This document shows positions 34,709 through 43,830 of a DNA stretch of 64,000 nt, one piece after another (position 1 is the stretch's first letter; the number at the start of each line of letters is the position of its first letter). The DNA is from Planctomyces sp. (GTDB lineage Bacteria > Planctomycetota > Planctomycetia > Planctomycetales > Planctomycetaceae): contig JAHBXW010000005.1 in the NCBI GenBank assembly GCA_019636235.1, forward strand, positions 1 through 64,000, in the 5' to 3' direction. Under the pieces are notes generated by a model. That model ran no database searches and was not told the DNA's origin. It was given only the letters and a program-made list of their open reading frames with translations. Both the position numbers and the translations under genes were made by a program.

Positions 34709-36487
34709 GTGTCGACAATCAGCGCTCGTTTCGGACTGATGGCGGCCTGCCTGGGCGCCTCCCTCGCCCCGGCTTCCCTGGTCCCGGCCTGGGGCGCTCC
34801 GGACGCCAAGACGCCCCAGGGCATGGTCCGCGACCTGAAGCAGGGTGTGGAAGTTGTCGCCGCCGGCCGGCTGCGTCTCACTGAGGGGGACCGCGCGACG
34901 GTCTCCGTCTCGCTGTGGAACGCCTCGGACAATGACGTCGCCGGACCGGTCCTGCTCGTCATCGACGGCGCGGGAATCGACGGCGTCGACATCGCCAATC
35001 ACCCCGAGCAGACCGCCGATGGCCGCGCGGTCTTCGAAATCGTCCCCGCGGGCAGCGTGCTGCTCAGTCGCGGCATGACGTCCCCGCTGGAACTGGAGTT
35101 TGCCGTTCCCGAGGCGCTGTCGCGCGAACAGGCCGACGCGTTCCAGCTCGCCGCGCGGGTGTTCGGCCGCGAGGTCCCCGCATCCCGCAAGCCGGTCGAT
35201 GACGAGCGCGACTTCGCCGTTCGCGGCAAGTCCTACAACCTGGACGACCTCAGCCGGGTCATCGCCATCCAGGAACGGAACATGGCCGCGCTGATGCAGA
35301 AGCCGGGCGTGGTCGGCACGTCCGTCGGCGAAAACGACCGCGGAGAACTGATCGTCCGCGTCTTCACGGAAACCCGCGGTCAGGCCCGGGCGCTGCCCGG
35401 CCATATCGAGGGCGTCGAGGTCCAGGTCTCTCCGACGCCCGGGGGCTTCAAGGTCGGCCCGGCCCGCGACACGATCGTGTTCCAGGACGGCGTCGCGAAG
35501 AACGAGGCCACCCGCGCCTCGGAGCGCCTGTCGGCGACGCGCACGGACACCACCGCCGCCCCCGGCGGCGATCCCACGATCCGCTTTGATCGCCCCGTCC
35601 CGATCGGCTGCTCGGCATTCAACGCCACCGATGTGTGCGCGTCCGGCACGCTCGGCGCCCGCTGCATCGACTCCAGCGGCAAGATCTACGGCCTGAGCAA
35701 TTCCCACGTCATGTCGAAGGAAGGCCTGTCGCTGCTCGGCGAAGAAATCGTGCAGCCGTCCCAGGGGGACAATGGCTGCAACGTGGACCTGCCGGACAAC
35801 CTGATCGGCCATCTGGTCGACTTCATGCCTTCGAACGCGGTGCCCGCGACGGGCACGTCGCTGCAGTTCTCGAACTTCATGGACACGGCCCTGCTGAGCG
35901 TAACGGACAGTCTCGATCCGGACGGCAACGTGGTGCCGGCCGTCGACGCCGCCACGCCCGAGGACGGCTACGGCACGCCTTCGAGCCGGGAACTCCGCAA
36001 CCTGCGGATCGGCATGCTGGTGCACAAGTACGGTCGCACGACAATCTACACGCGCGGCGCCTGTGCCGGCCTGAACGTCAATGGCGTCATCGGCGGCGGC
36101 GTGGCTGTCGAGTACTACAACATGCACGAGTTTCGTGGGACGGCTCCCTTCGCGAACCTCGGCGCGCCGGGCGATTCCGGCTCGCTGATCGTCACGGTCG
36201 ACGGCAACCGGCCGGTCTCGCTGCTGTTCGCCGGCGGCGGCAATCGAACGCTGGGCAATCCGATCGGTCCGGTGCTGGACCGTTTCAACGTCAAGATCGA
36301 CGACGGCTCGCGCACGATCACGACGGCCGCCGGCGGCAACATCGGCATGTCCGGGCGGCAGGGCGTCGCCATGGGCAACCTCGGACCAACTGTCGAAGAG
36401 CGGGGCCTGCTTCCACCGGAACTGCGCGGACGCATCAAAGCCCCCAGCGGCGGCTTCATCCCGAAGGGGCCCCAGCAGACGCCCTGA
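34709..36487 (+). CDS. Exported trypsin-like serine protease
   Basis: A 592-aa exported protein (signal ends near AWGAPDA, residue 30). The N-terminal 270 residues have no clear domain. A chymotrypsin-fold part follows with His333 (GLSNSHVMS), Asp392 (NFMDTALLSV) and Ser490 (GAPGDSGSLI), the full catalytic triad. The rather wide spacing and the KYGRTTIYTRGACAGL stretch recall the NAL1-like bacterial group. It ends with a Gly-rich tail. It acts in the periplasm or outside. It is a single-gene unit between a candidate promoter and a strong terminator. Confidence 0.75.
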   Translation: MSTISARFGLMAACLGASLAPASLVPAWGAPDAKTPQGMVRDLKQGVEVVAAGRLRLTEGDRATVSVSLWNASDNDVAGPVLLVIDGAGIDGVDIANHPEQTADGRAVFEIVPAGSVLLSRGMTSPLELEFAVPEALSREQADAFQLAARVFGREVPASRKPVDDERDFAVRGKSYNLDDLSRVIAIQERNMAALMQKPGVVGTSVGENDRGELIVRVFTETRGQARALPGHIEGVEVQVSPTPGGFKVGPARDTIVFQDGVAKNEATRASERLSATRTDTTAAPGGDPTIRFDRPVPIGCSAFNATDVCASGTLGARCIDSSGKIYGLSNSHVMSKEGLSLLGEEIVQPSQGDNGCNVDLPDNLIGHLVDFMPSNAVPATGTSLQFSNFMDTALLSVTDSLDPDGNVVPAVDAATPEDGYGTPSSRELRNLRIGMLVHKYGRTTIYTRGACAGLNVNGVIGGGVAVEYYNMHEFRGTAPFANLGAPGDSGSLIVTVDGNRPVSLLFAGGGNRTLGNPIGPVLDRFNVKIDDGSRTITTAAGGNIGMSGRQGVAMGNLGPTVEERGLLPPELRGRIKAPSGGFIPKGPQQTP

Positions 36488-36515
36488 CGGACGTCCGCTC
36501 TTCCGCGGCAACATT

Positions 36516-36560
36516 CAGGGACGCTGTGCGAACGCTCGCGCAGCGTCCCTGTTTTCGTTT
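36516..36560 (+). terminator. Rho-independent terminator after the protease gene
   Basis: CAGGGACGCTGTGCG, a 6-nt loop and CGCGCAGCGTCCCTG form a stem of about 15 pairs, followed by TTTTCGTTTT. It is the clearest terminator in the window. Confidence 0.85.
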
Positions 36561-36701
36561 TCCGACTCCCCTCGGGTCTCGGTCGGCCGGGCCATTCATT
36601 GCGGGCAAGCAGGCGTTCACATATATTGACACGACATTCTCCGAAGCGATCGACTCCGCCGACATCGCGGCGGGATCGTTCCCTTCCGAGAGGGTGACGC
36701 C

Positions 36702-39089
36702 ATGCAAATCCGAACGTCTTTCACGGTGTCCATGGTCGCGGCCAGCGCGCTGTTCGGCTGGCTGACAGCCACAGGCCGATCCGCCACGGCCTTCGCCGAG
36801 GACGCGCCTGCCGGGCTGGAACCGGACCGCAGAGTGCTGCCGATCGCGGCACCGACCTATCCGCCCATCACGGAGATCGACGCGCGGAAGGCCAAGGCGC
36901 CCCCGTTCTTCCAAGTCCGTCCGCCTCAAGGCGCTCCGAACGTCGTGATTGTCCTGATCGACGATATGGGATTCGGGCAGCCCAGCCCCTTTGGCGGACC
37001 GATTCACATGCCCACCGCGGAGCGGCTCGCGAGCCAGGGGTTGAAATACAACCGCTTTCACACCACCGCGCTCTGCGCGCCGACCCGGATGGCCCTGTTG
37101 ACCGGCCGCAATCACCACTCCTGCAACATGGGCTCCATCACCGAATCGGCCACGGCATTTCCCGGAATGACCGGCGTGCGGCCACAGAACATCGCCCCTC
37201 TGGCTGAGGTGCTGCGGCTCAATGGGTACAGCACGGCCATGTTCGGCAAATGCCACGAAACGCCCCCTTGGGAAATCAGCCCGTCCGGTCCTTTCGACCG
37301 GTGGCCGACGCGCAGCGGCTTCGACAAGTTCTACGGGTTCATGGGGGGCGAGACGAACCAGTATTACCCCATGATCTACGATGGGCTCGCCCGCGTCGAA
37401 ACGCCCGGCAATCCCGATTACCACTTCACGACCGACATGACCAGTCAGGCCGTCGCCTGGGTGCAGTTTCAGCAGGCCCTCACTCCCGACCAGCCGTTCT
37501 TCATCTACTTCGCCCCCGGCGCCACCCACGCGCCGCACCAGGCGCCTCGCGAATTTATCGACAAGTACAAGGGCCGGTTCGACAGCGGCTGGGACCAGTT
37601 GAGACAGACGACGTTCGCCAACCAGAAGCGACTCGGCGTCATACCGCAAGGCACGCAGCTGGCTCCCAAACCGGCGGCGATCCAGGACTGGGATTCGCTT
37701 TCCAGCGATGAACGACGGCTCTTCGCGCGGCAAATGGAGGTGTTCGCGGGATTCGGAGAACACGCGGACCATGCCGTCGGCCGTCTCGTCAGCGCCATCG
37801 AGGATCTGGGCCGGCTCGACGACACGTTGTTCATCTACATTCTCGGCGACAATGGGGCCAGCGCTGAGGGCGGCATGGTGGGCTTGTTCAATGAAATGAA
37901 CTACTTCAATCAAGTGCCGGAGAATCTGGAAGACATCCTGCGGCGAATCGACGAACTCGGCGGACGGACGGCCTACAATCATTACGCCGCCGGCTGGGCC
38001 GTGGCGGGAGACGCGCCTTTCACCTGGACCAAGCAGGTCGCCTCCAGCTTCGGCGGGACGCGCAATGGCATGATCATCCACTGGCCGAATGGAATTCGCG
38101 CCAGGAATGAGGTTCGCAGCCAGTTTCATCACGTCATCGACATCGCGCCCACGGTGCTGGAAGCCTGCCGCATTCCCCAGCCCACGCGCGTCAACGGGTT
38201 CGAGCAGCACCCGATCGAGGGCGTCAGCCTGGCGTACACGTTCGACGACGCCCGGGCGACGGACCGGCATGCGACGCAGTACTTCGAGATCTTCGCCAAC
38301 CGCGCGATCTACCATGACGGGTGGGTCGCCATGACGGTGCATAAGGCCCCCTGGGAAGCCCAGCCCCGTGCCGAAGATTTCGAACACGATCGTTGGGAGC
38401 TGTACAACGTCAACGAGGACTTCAGTCAATCGACGGATCTCGCGCAGCAACATGGGAACAAGTTGAAGGACCTGCAGAAGCTGTTTCTCCAGGAGGCGTT
38501 GAAATATCAGGTGCTGCCCCTCGACGACCGCCTGTTCGAGCGTTTCATTGCTGCGATGGTCGGCCGTCCCGATCTGATGGAAGGGCGGACCACGCTGACG
38601 CTCCATGAGGGCATGACGGGGATGATGGACAACGTGTTCATCAACATCAAAAACCGGTCGCATGTCGTCACGGCCGACCTGGACGTTCCCGCTGGCGGAG
38701 TCGAAGGAGTGATACTCTGTCAGGGCGGGCGTTTCGGCGGCTGGAGCCTCTACGCCAAGGCCGGAACGCTGAACTACGCGTACAACTGGGGAGGGTTGAA
38801 GAGCTACAAGCTCCAGGCGGACAAGCCGCTGCCGGAGGGCCAGGTGTCGGTCCGATTTGAATTCCAGTATGACGGGGGCGGCCTGGGCAAAGGCGGCACG
38901 GGCACGTTGTTCGTCAATGGAGCCCCAGTCGCCGAGGGGAGAATCGAGCACACCGCCAGCGTCATCTTCTCGCCCGACGAGACCGCTGACGTGGGACAGG
39001 ACGACGCCACCACCGTCACAGAGGACTATCGGGAACGCGAAAACGGGTTTACGGGCAGCATCAACAAGGTCACGGTGGAACTGAAATAG
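36702..39089 (+). CDS. Exported arylsulfatase (Cys-type)
   Basis: A 795-aa sulfatase with signal peptide. The fold is shown by VVIVLIDDMGFGQPSPFGG (metal-binding Asp pair) and the modification site C125-A-P-T-R129 followed by LLTGRN, where the Cys becomes formylglycine. Later motifs are APGATHAPHQAP and DNGASAEGG (metal ligands). The last 200 residues form a beta-rich C-terminal domain. It cleaves sulfate esters, in planctomycetes typically of algal polysaccharides. It needs a formylglycine enzyme; the FGE-domain protein at 8143-9003 lacks one of the two active cysteines, so another must exist. A possible promoter is TTGCGG-17-TATATT (36599-36627). Confidence 0.9.
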   Translation: MQIRTSFTVSMVAASALFGWLTATGRSATAFAEDAPAGLEPDRRVLPIAAPTYPPITEIDARKAKAPPFFQVRPPQGAPNVVIVLIDDMGFGQPSPFGGPIHMPTAERLASQGLKYNRFHTTALCAPTRMALLTGRNHHSCNMGSITESATAFPGMTGVRPQNIAPLAEVLRLNGYSTAMFGKCHETPPWEISPSGPFDRWPTRSGFDKFYGFMGGETNQYYPMIYDGLARVETPGNPDYHFTTDMTSQAVAWVQFQQALTPDQPFFIYFAPGATHAPHQAPREFIDKYKGRFDSGWDQLRQTTFANQKRLGVIPQGTQLAPKPAAIQDWDSLSSDERRLFARQMEVFAGFGEHADHAVGRLVSAIEDLGRLDDTLFIYILGDNGASAEGGMVGLFNEMNYFNQVPENLEDILRRIDELGGRTAYNHYAAGWAVAGDAPFTWTKQVASSFGGTRNGMIIHWPNGIRARNEVRSQFHHVIDIAPTVLEACRIPQPTRVNGFEQHPIEGVSLAYTFDDARATDRHATQYFEIFANRAIYHDGWVAMTVHKAPWEAQPRAEDFEHDRWELYNVNEDFSQSTDLAQQHGNKLKDLQKLFLQEALKYQVLPLDDRLFERFIAAMVGRPDLMEGRTTLTLHEGMTGMMDNVFINIKNRSHVVTADLDVPAGGVEGVILCQGGRFGGWSLYAKAGTLNYAYNWGGLKSYKLQADKPLPEGQVSVRFEFQYDGGGLGKGGTGTLFVNGAPVAEGRIEHTASVIFSPDETADVGQDDATTVTEDYRERENGFTGSINKVTVELK

Positions 39090-39146
39090 CGCCGGCGCTC
39101 GCCCTTGCGATGCCCGCGGACGCTGCCTGCCGACGGCCCCGACGCG

Positions 39147-40475
39147 TCAGCCCCGGCGGATCGCATCCATCGGCGACATCCGCGCCGCACGCCATGAGGG
39201 ATAGGCCCCGCCCAGGATTCCCAACAGCGTGCTCAGCACCACGGCCGAAGCCAGCAGCCCCCCATTGGCGTGCAGATGCAGGCGGTCCGGCCAGGTCGCG
39301 TTCAGTATCTGCACCGCCACCCAGCCTCCCGCCGCGCCGACGATCCCGCCCGTCACGCCCAGCACCGCGCTCTCCCACGTCACCAGCGACATCACGTTGC
39401 GGCGCGTCCAGCCGTTCGCCCGCAGAATTCCGAACTCGATCGTTCGCTCCGTGACGCTCATCAGCATCGTGTTCACGATGCTCAGCACGGCGATCGTGAT
39501 GCCCACGCCGGTGATGATCGTCAGGAACAGTTTCAGATCGCCCGTGAACTCCTCGAACCGCTCCGCCCAGTCGTCGGCGGAACGCACTTCCACGGGCAGG
39601 GCCGCATCCAGCGTTCCGGCGGCAGAATCGCCGCCGCCGTCCGGCGCGCCGCTCGCGGGAGATGGAAACTCCGCTTCGGCCCGCGGCGGAGTCGCCATCT
39701 GACGCACCAGCGACTGCACGAGAGAGTCCAGCGGCGTGCCGTCTCCCAGCAGGGACGGCGTGGAGGCCTGCTCGAACTCCCGTCCCCGGAAGTGCTCCTC
39801 GATCCGCCGCGCGATCGACCGCTGGTCGGCCCCGGCCGTCGTCTCCACATAGAAGCAGGACACCGAATCCGGATCGTAGCGCGACAGCCGGCGCAGCGTG
39901 CCGATGTCCACCAGCACATTGCAGTCCAGCATCATCGACCCGCACTCGTAGATGCCGACGATCGTCAGCGAGTGGCCATTGACGCGCAGCGCGTCCCCGA
40001 CGCCGCGGTTCGCGGTCTCCGCGATCCGGCGGCTGACAAGGCAGTTCAGCGTCTGCTCGTCTTCGACTGCCAGGAATCGGCCGGCGACCAGGCACTCGCC
40101 AAAGACCGTCGAGCGCATCCGCATCCGCGACGGAATGTCAAAACCCAATAGAAACCGCGGCGGGCTGAGGACCGGCTTGCCTTCGATCACGTTGACGCGC
40201 GTCAGGATCTCCGGGTTGACGACGCTGACCCCTTCCATGCCGGCGATCTCGTCCCCCCAGGCCGCGGGAAGCGTCGAGAAGATCGGGATGGGCGCGCCCT
40301 GCTGCTGGACGAGCACGCCGGGAATCATCGCAAACGTGCCCTCGACGAGGTTTGCGATCCCCCCGGCGACCGAGAACAGCCCGACCATGCCGCCGATGGC
40401 CACGGCCAGCCCCAGCATCGACAGCACGGAACGGACCGGGCGGCTCAGGAGGTTGCCGAGTGCGAAGCGGTGCAT
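39147..40475 (-). CDS. MacB/FtsX-type ABC transporter permease
   Basis: A 442-aa membrane protein of the MacB/LolC class: one N-terminal helix (RSVLSMLGLAVAIGGMVGLF), a large periplasmic domain (about residues 45-310) and a C-terminal three-helix FtsX block (TIITGVGITIAVLSIVNTML, WESAVLGVTGGIVGAAGGWV, VVLSTLLGILGGAYPSWRAA). These permeases transmit ATP energy to periplasmic substrates such as lipoproteins or peptides. The ATPase gene that should accompany it is not in the window on either side. It is convergent with the sulfatase gene. Confidence 0.85.
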   Translation of the reverse strand: MHRFALGNLLSRPVRSVLSMLGLAVAIGGMVGLFSVAGGIANLVEGTFAMIPGVLVQQQGAPIPIFSTLPAAWGDEIAGMEGVSVVNPEILTRVNVIEGKPVLSPPRFLLGFDIPSRMRMRSTVFGECLVAGRFLAVEDEQTLNCLVSRRIAETANRGVGDALRVNGHSLTIVGIYECGSMMLDCNVLVDIGTLRRLSRYDPDSVSCFYVETTAGADQRSIARRIEEHFRGREFEQASTPSLLGDGTPLDSLVQSLVRQMATPPRAEAEFPSPASGAPDGGGDSAAGTLDAALPVEVRSADDWAERFEEFTGDLKLFLTIITGVGITIAVLSIVNTMLMSVTERTIEFGILRANGWTRRNVMSLVTWESAVLGVTGGIVGAAGGWVAVQILNATWPDRLHLHANGGLLASAVVLSTLLGILGGAYPSWRAARMSPMDAIRRG

Positions 40476-40681
40476 GGGAACCGGGCGAAAGCGGACGGGG
40501 CGGACCGTTGAGGCTGACGGACGTCGCCGCGGCTGTAAAGCGTGGTCCGCATGCTGGGGATTCCATGCGCAACGCCGGCCGCGGGGGAACGCTGGCTCGT
40601 TGGTTTCAGCGGCGGACTCCGGTTATCGTCTACGGTCCGCAACCGGCGTTGAAAACTCGACCGCTCCTTACAGGTTCACCC

Positions 40682-42559
40682 ATGTCGCGACTGCTGCTGC
40701 TCTGTTCGCTGTTCGCGCTGCCCGCGGCAGCGGCTGGCGAAGAAAACACGATCTCTGAGTCGGAACGGCGCGGCGGCTGGAAGCTGCTGTTCGATGGAAA
40801 ATCGCTGGACGGCTGGCGGAACTACCGCCGGGACGGGATCGGCGACGGCTGGGCGGTCGTCGACGGCGCGCTGACCCGCGCCAAAGGCGGGGCCGGGGAC
40901 ATCGTCACGAAGGACCAGTACGGCAGCTTTGAACTGTCCCTCGAGTACCGCATCTCGAAGGGCGGCAACAGCGGCATCATGTTCCATGTCGCCGAGGACT
41001 ACGACGCCCCCTGGCAGACCGGCCCGGAGATTCAGATCCAGGACAACCAGGACGGCCACGACCCGCAGAAGTCGGGCTGGCTGTACCAGTTGTATCCCGC
41101 GCTGCCGGAGCCCTTCACCGGTCGCTCGGTGGACGCGACGCGTCCCGTCGGCGAATGGAACCACGTGCAGGTGCGGATCACGCCCGTCGGCTGCGAGATC
41201 AACGTCAACGGCTACCGTTACTCGATGTTCCAGAAGGGCAGCGAGGACTGGAACCGCCGCGTGGCCCGCAGCAAGTTCGCCGAGTTCCCGGACTTCGGCA
41301 AACCGACCAGCGGCTACATCTGCCTGCAGGATCACGGCGATGAAGTCGCTTACCGGAACATCAAGATCCGCGAACTGCCCGACGACGGCAGCGTGCCGAA
41401 TCCGGTCGACGGCGAGCTGCCGGTGAAGGTCGTGCCGGCCTTCGCGGACATCCAGTGGGCGGACTGGGGCGAGGACAGCGGCCGCGTCGAGGCCTTCCGG
41501 CCCATCCTGCTGACGCACGCCGGCGACGGCTCGAACCGGGTGTTCGTCCCGTCTCAGCAGGGCGTGATCCACGTCTTTCCGAACGACCCGGCTGTCCGGC
41601 AGTCCAAGGTGTTCGCTGATCTGACGGACCGCGTGACCTACACGGACCGCGAGAACGAAGAGGGCTTTCTGGGCCTGGCGTTCCACCCGAACTACAAGGA
41701 GAACGGCGAGTTCTTCGTGTACTACACGTCCAGCAAGCTGCCGCCGCACACGTCCGTCGTCTCGCGGTTTCGCGTCTCGAAGGACGATCCGGACCGCTTC
41801 GACGCGGAGTTTGAAGAAGAGCTGATGCAGATTCCGCAGCCGTTCTGGAACCACAACGGCGGCACGCTGGCGTTCGGACCGGACGGCTGCCTGTACATCG
41901 CCCTGGGGGACGGCGGAGCCGCGAATGATCCGCACGGCAACGCGCAGAACCCGGAATCGCTGCTGGGCAAGATTCTGCGAATCGATGTCGACAACAAGTC
42001 GGAAGGCCGGAACTACGCGATTCCCGCGGACAACCCGTTCGCCGGCCAGCCCGGGCATGCTCCGGAGACGTACGCGCTGGGCCTCCGCAACCCGTGGCGG
42101 ATCGCGTTTGACCGCGAAACGGGCACGCTGTGGTGCGGCGACGTCGGGCAGAACCTGTGGGAGGAGATCGACCTGATCGTCAAGGGCGGGAATTACGGCT
42201 GGAACCTGCGCGAAGGCGAGCATTCCTTCGGACCGCAGGGGTCGGGCCGCCGGGACGATCTGATCGAGCCGGTCTGGGAGTACGACCACCAGGTGGGCAA
42301 GTCGATCACGGGGGGCATGGTCTATCGCGGCACGAAGACGCCCGAACTGGTCGGGAAGTATCTGTATGCGGACTACGTGTCCGGCCTGATCTGGGCGCTG
42401 CACTACGACGAGGCGGCGAAGCGCGTCATTTCGAACGAGGCGATCCCCAGCCAGATGATGCCGGTGATCTCGTTCGGCGAGGACGAGCAGGGCGAAGTTT
42501 ACTTCTCCATCGTCACCGCCACCGGCCGCGGCCTGTTCACGTTCGCGAAAGCGGACTGA
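40682..42559 (+). CDS. Exported DUF1080 / PQQ-dependent sugar dehydrogenase fusion
   Basis: A 625-aa exported protein (signal SRLLLLCSLFALPAAAAG). Residues about 30-230 are a DUF1080 (3-keto-disaccharide hydrolase-like) concanavalin-fold domain: GWKLLFDGKSLDGWRNY, GGNSGIMFHVAED and HVQVRITPVGCEINVNG. The rest is a glucose/sorbosone dehydrogenase beta-propeller: EGFLGLAFHPNYKENGEFFV, HNGGTLAFGPDGCLYIALGD and LGLRNPWRIAFDRETG, all core motifs. The enzyme could bind and oxidise a carbohydrate in the periplasm, passing electrons to a quinone or cytochrome. It has a signal-bearing start at 40682, not the upstream ATG at 40352. Confidence 0.85.
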   Translation: MSRLLLLCSLFALPAAAAGEENTISESERRGGWKLLFDGKSLDGWRNYRRDGIGDGWAVVDGALTRAKGGAGDIVTKDQYGSFELSLEYRISKGGNSGIMFHVAEDYDAPWQTGPEIQIQDNQDGHDPQKSGWLYQLYPALPEPFTGRSVDATRPVGEWNHVQVRITPVGCEINVNGYRYSMFQKGSEDWNRRVARSKFAEFPDFGKPTSGYICLQDHGDEVAYRNIKIRELPDDGSVPNPVDGELPVKVVPAFADIQWADWGEDSGRVEAFRPILLTHAGDGSNRVFVPSQQGVIHVFPNDPAVRQSKVFADLTDRVTYTDRENEEGFLGLAFHPNYKENGEFFVYYTSSKLPPHTSVVSRFRVSKDDPDRFDAEFEEELMQIPQPFWNHNGGTLAFGPDGCLYIALGDGGAANDPHGNAQNPESLLGKILRIDVDNKSEGRNYAIPADNPFAGQPGHAPETYALGLRNPWRIAFDRETGTLWCGDVGQNLWEEIDLIVKGGNYGWNLREGEHSFGPQGSGRRDDLIEPVWEYDHQVGKSITGGMVYRGTKTPELVGKYLYADYVSGLIWALHYDEAAKRVISNEAIPSQMMPVISFGEDEQGEVYFSIVTATGRGLFTFAKAD

Positions 42560-42630
42560 GCGGGGCCGGAGTTTCCGCATCGGCCCGGGCCTGGCGCCCG
42601 GGCCGCCTTTCGTCCCGCCGGGCCCGAGTC

Positions 42631-43659
42631 ATGTCCGAACATCAGCCCCCTCTTTCGCCGGATGACCTGCAACTGCTCGAGCAGGCCCGGGACGCCTGCG
42701 GCCGCATCCGCGCGGAAGTCGCCCAGGTGATCGTCGGCCAGGACGAAACGGTCCGCGCGATTCTCGCGGCCGTCCTCTGCCAGGGGCATACGCTGGTGAT
42801 CGGCGTGCCGGGGCTCGCCAAGACGCTGCTGGTGAAGACCATCGCCGCCGTGCTGGGCTGGAGCTTCAAGCGGGTCCAGTTCACGCCCGACATGATGCCG
42901 GCCGACGTGATCGGTATGGAATTGCTGCAGGACGACGCCGGTTCGGGGCGCCGCTCCATGCAGTTCACCCCGGGTCCCATCTTCGCGCAGATGGTGCTGG
43001 CCGACGAAATCAACCGCACGCCCCCCAAGACTCAGTCGGCGCTGCTCGAGGCCATGCAGGAATACCAGGTCACCAGCCTGGGACGCTCGCACGCGCTGCC
43101 CCGGCCGTTCCTGGTGTTCGCCACGCAGAACCCCATCGAACAGGAAGGCACTTACCCGCTCCCCGAGGCGCAGCTCGACCGATTCCTGTTCAGCCTGTGG
43201 ATGGATTACCCGGCCGAGGAGGAGGAAATCGAGATCGTGCTGGCGACGACCGAAGCCGCCCAGCCGACCGCCGGCGTCGTCTGCCCGCTGGAGGACATGC
43301 AGCGCTACCAGGAACTTGTCCGGCGGATTCCCGTCTCGCGGCACGTTGTGCGGTACGCCGTGAACCTCGCGCGGTCGACGCGGCCCAACACGATCGGCAT
43401 CCCCAAGTTCGTCGAGGACTTCGTGTCCTGGGGGGCCGGACCCCGAGCCAGCCAGCACATGATCCTGGGGGCCAAGGCGCTGGCCGTGCTGGAGGGCGCT
43501 CCGGCCGTTGCGGCGGAGCACATCCGGACGGTGGCGCCGCTGGTGCTGAGGCATCGCGTGCTGCCGAATTATGCGGCCGCCGGCAAGAACATCGATGCGC
43601 TGAAGATCATCCGCAAGCTGCTGGAAACGGTCCGCGAGCCGATGACCGAGACGGTCTGA
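42631..43659 (+). CDS. MoxR-type AAA+ ATPase
   Basis: A 342-aa AAA+ protein of the MoxR family. Walker A is GVPGLAKT (58-65), Walker B LADEIN (123-128), followed by RTPPKTQSALLEAMQE, with sensor 1 in FATQNPIEQEGTYPLPEAQ. MoxR ATPases act as chaperones for metal-enzyme or envelope complex assembly and usually sit before DUF58 and VWA genes. Here those partners are absent and the next gene is the LptD-like gene, 171 nt on. It may serve a locus elsewhere. The ATG at 42631 starts at the normal family position. Confidence 0.9.
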   Translation: MSEHQPPLSPDDLQLLEQARDACGRIRAEVAQVIVGQDETVRAILAAVLCQGHTLVIGVPGLAKTLLVKTIAAVLGWSFKRVQFTPDMMPADVIGMELLQDDAGSGRRSMQFTPGPIFAQMVLADEINRTPPKTQSALLEAMQEYQVTSLGRSHALPRPFLVFATQNPIEQEGTYPLPEAQLDRFLFSLWMDYPAEEEEIEIVLATTEAAQPTAGVVCPLEDMQRYQELVRRIPVSRHVVRYAVNLARSTRPNTIGIPKFVEDFVSWGAGPRASQHMILGAKALAVLEGAPAVAAEHIRTVAPLVLRHRVLPNYAAAGKNIDALKIIRKLLETVREPMTETV

Positions 43660-43760
43660 GCGGCCGAATCCGCCGGACTCCGCGGGAACGCCGACCGGGA
43701 AACGTGTCAATCCGAGAGTCGTCCGGCGGGTCCAATTCGCGCCGCAAGTCCAGACGCTTA

Positions 43761-43790
43761 TTGACACTCTGAAAACGTCCGCCGTATAAC
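43761..43790 (+). promoter_or_regulatory. Sigma70-like promoter of the LptD-like operon
   Basis: TTGACA (43761-43766), an 18-nt spacer and TATAAC (43785-43790) stand 40 nt before the GTG start. The -35 box is perfect and the -10 has five of six consensus bases. It is the best promoter match I see in the window. Confidence 0.6.
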
Positions 43791-43830
43791 GCCGCCCCCT
43801 TCGCGCCTCCTTCCTGCGGCGGTATTTCGC

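Noticed and set aside
36626-36654. TTGACA at 36626 as the sulfatase -35 box
   Set aside because: No -10-like hexamer lies 16-18 nt further on; the alternative TTGCGG-17-TATATT is only slightly better and kept as a remark.
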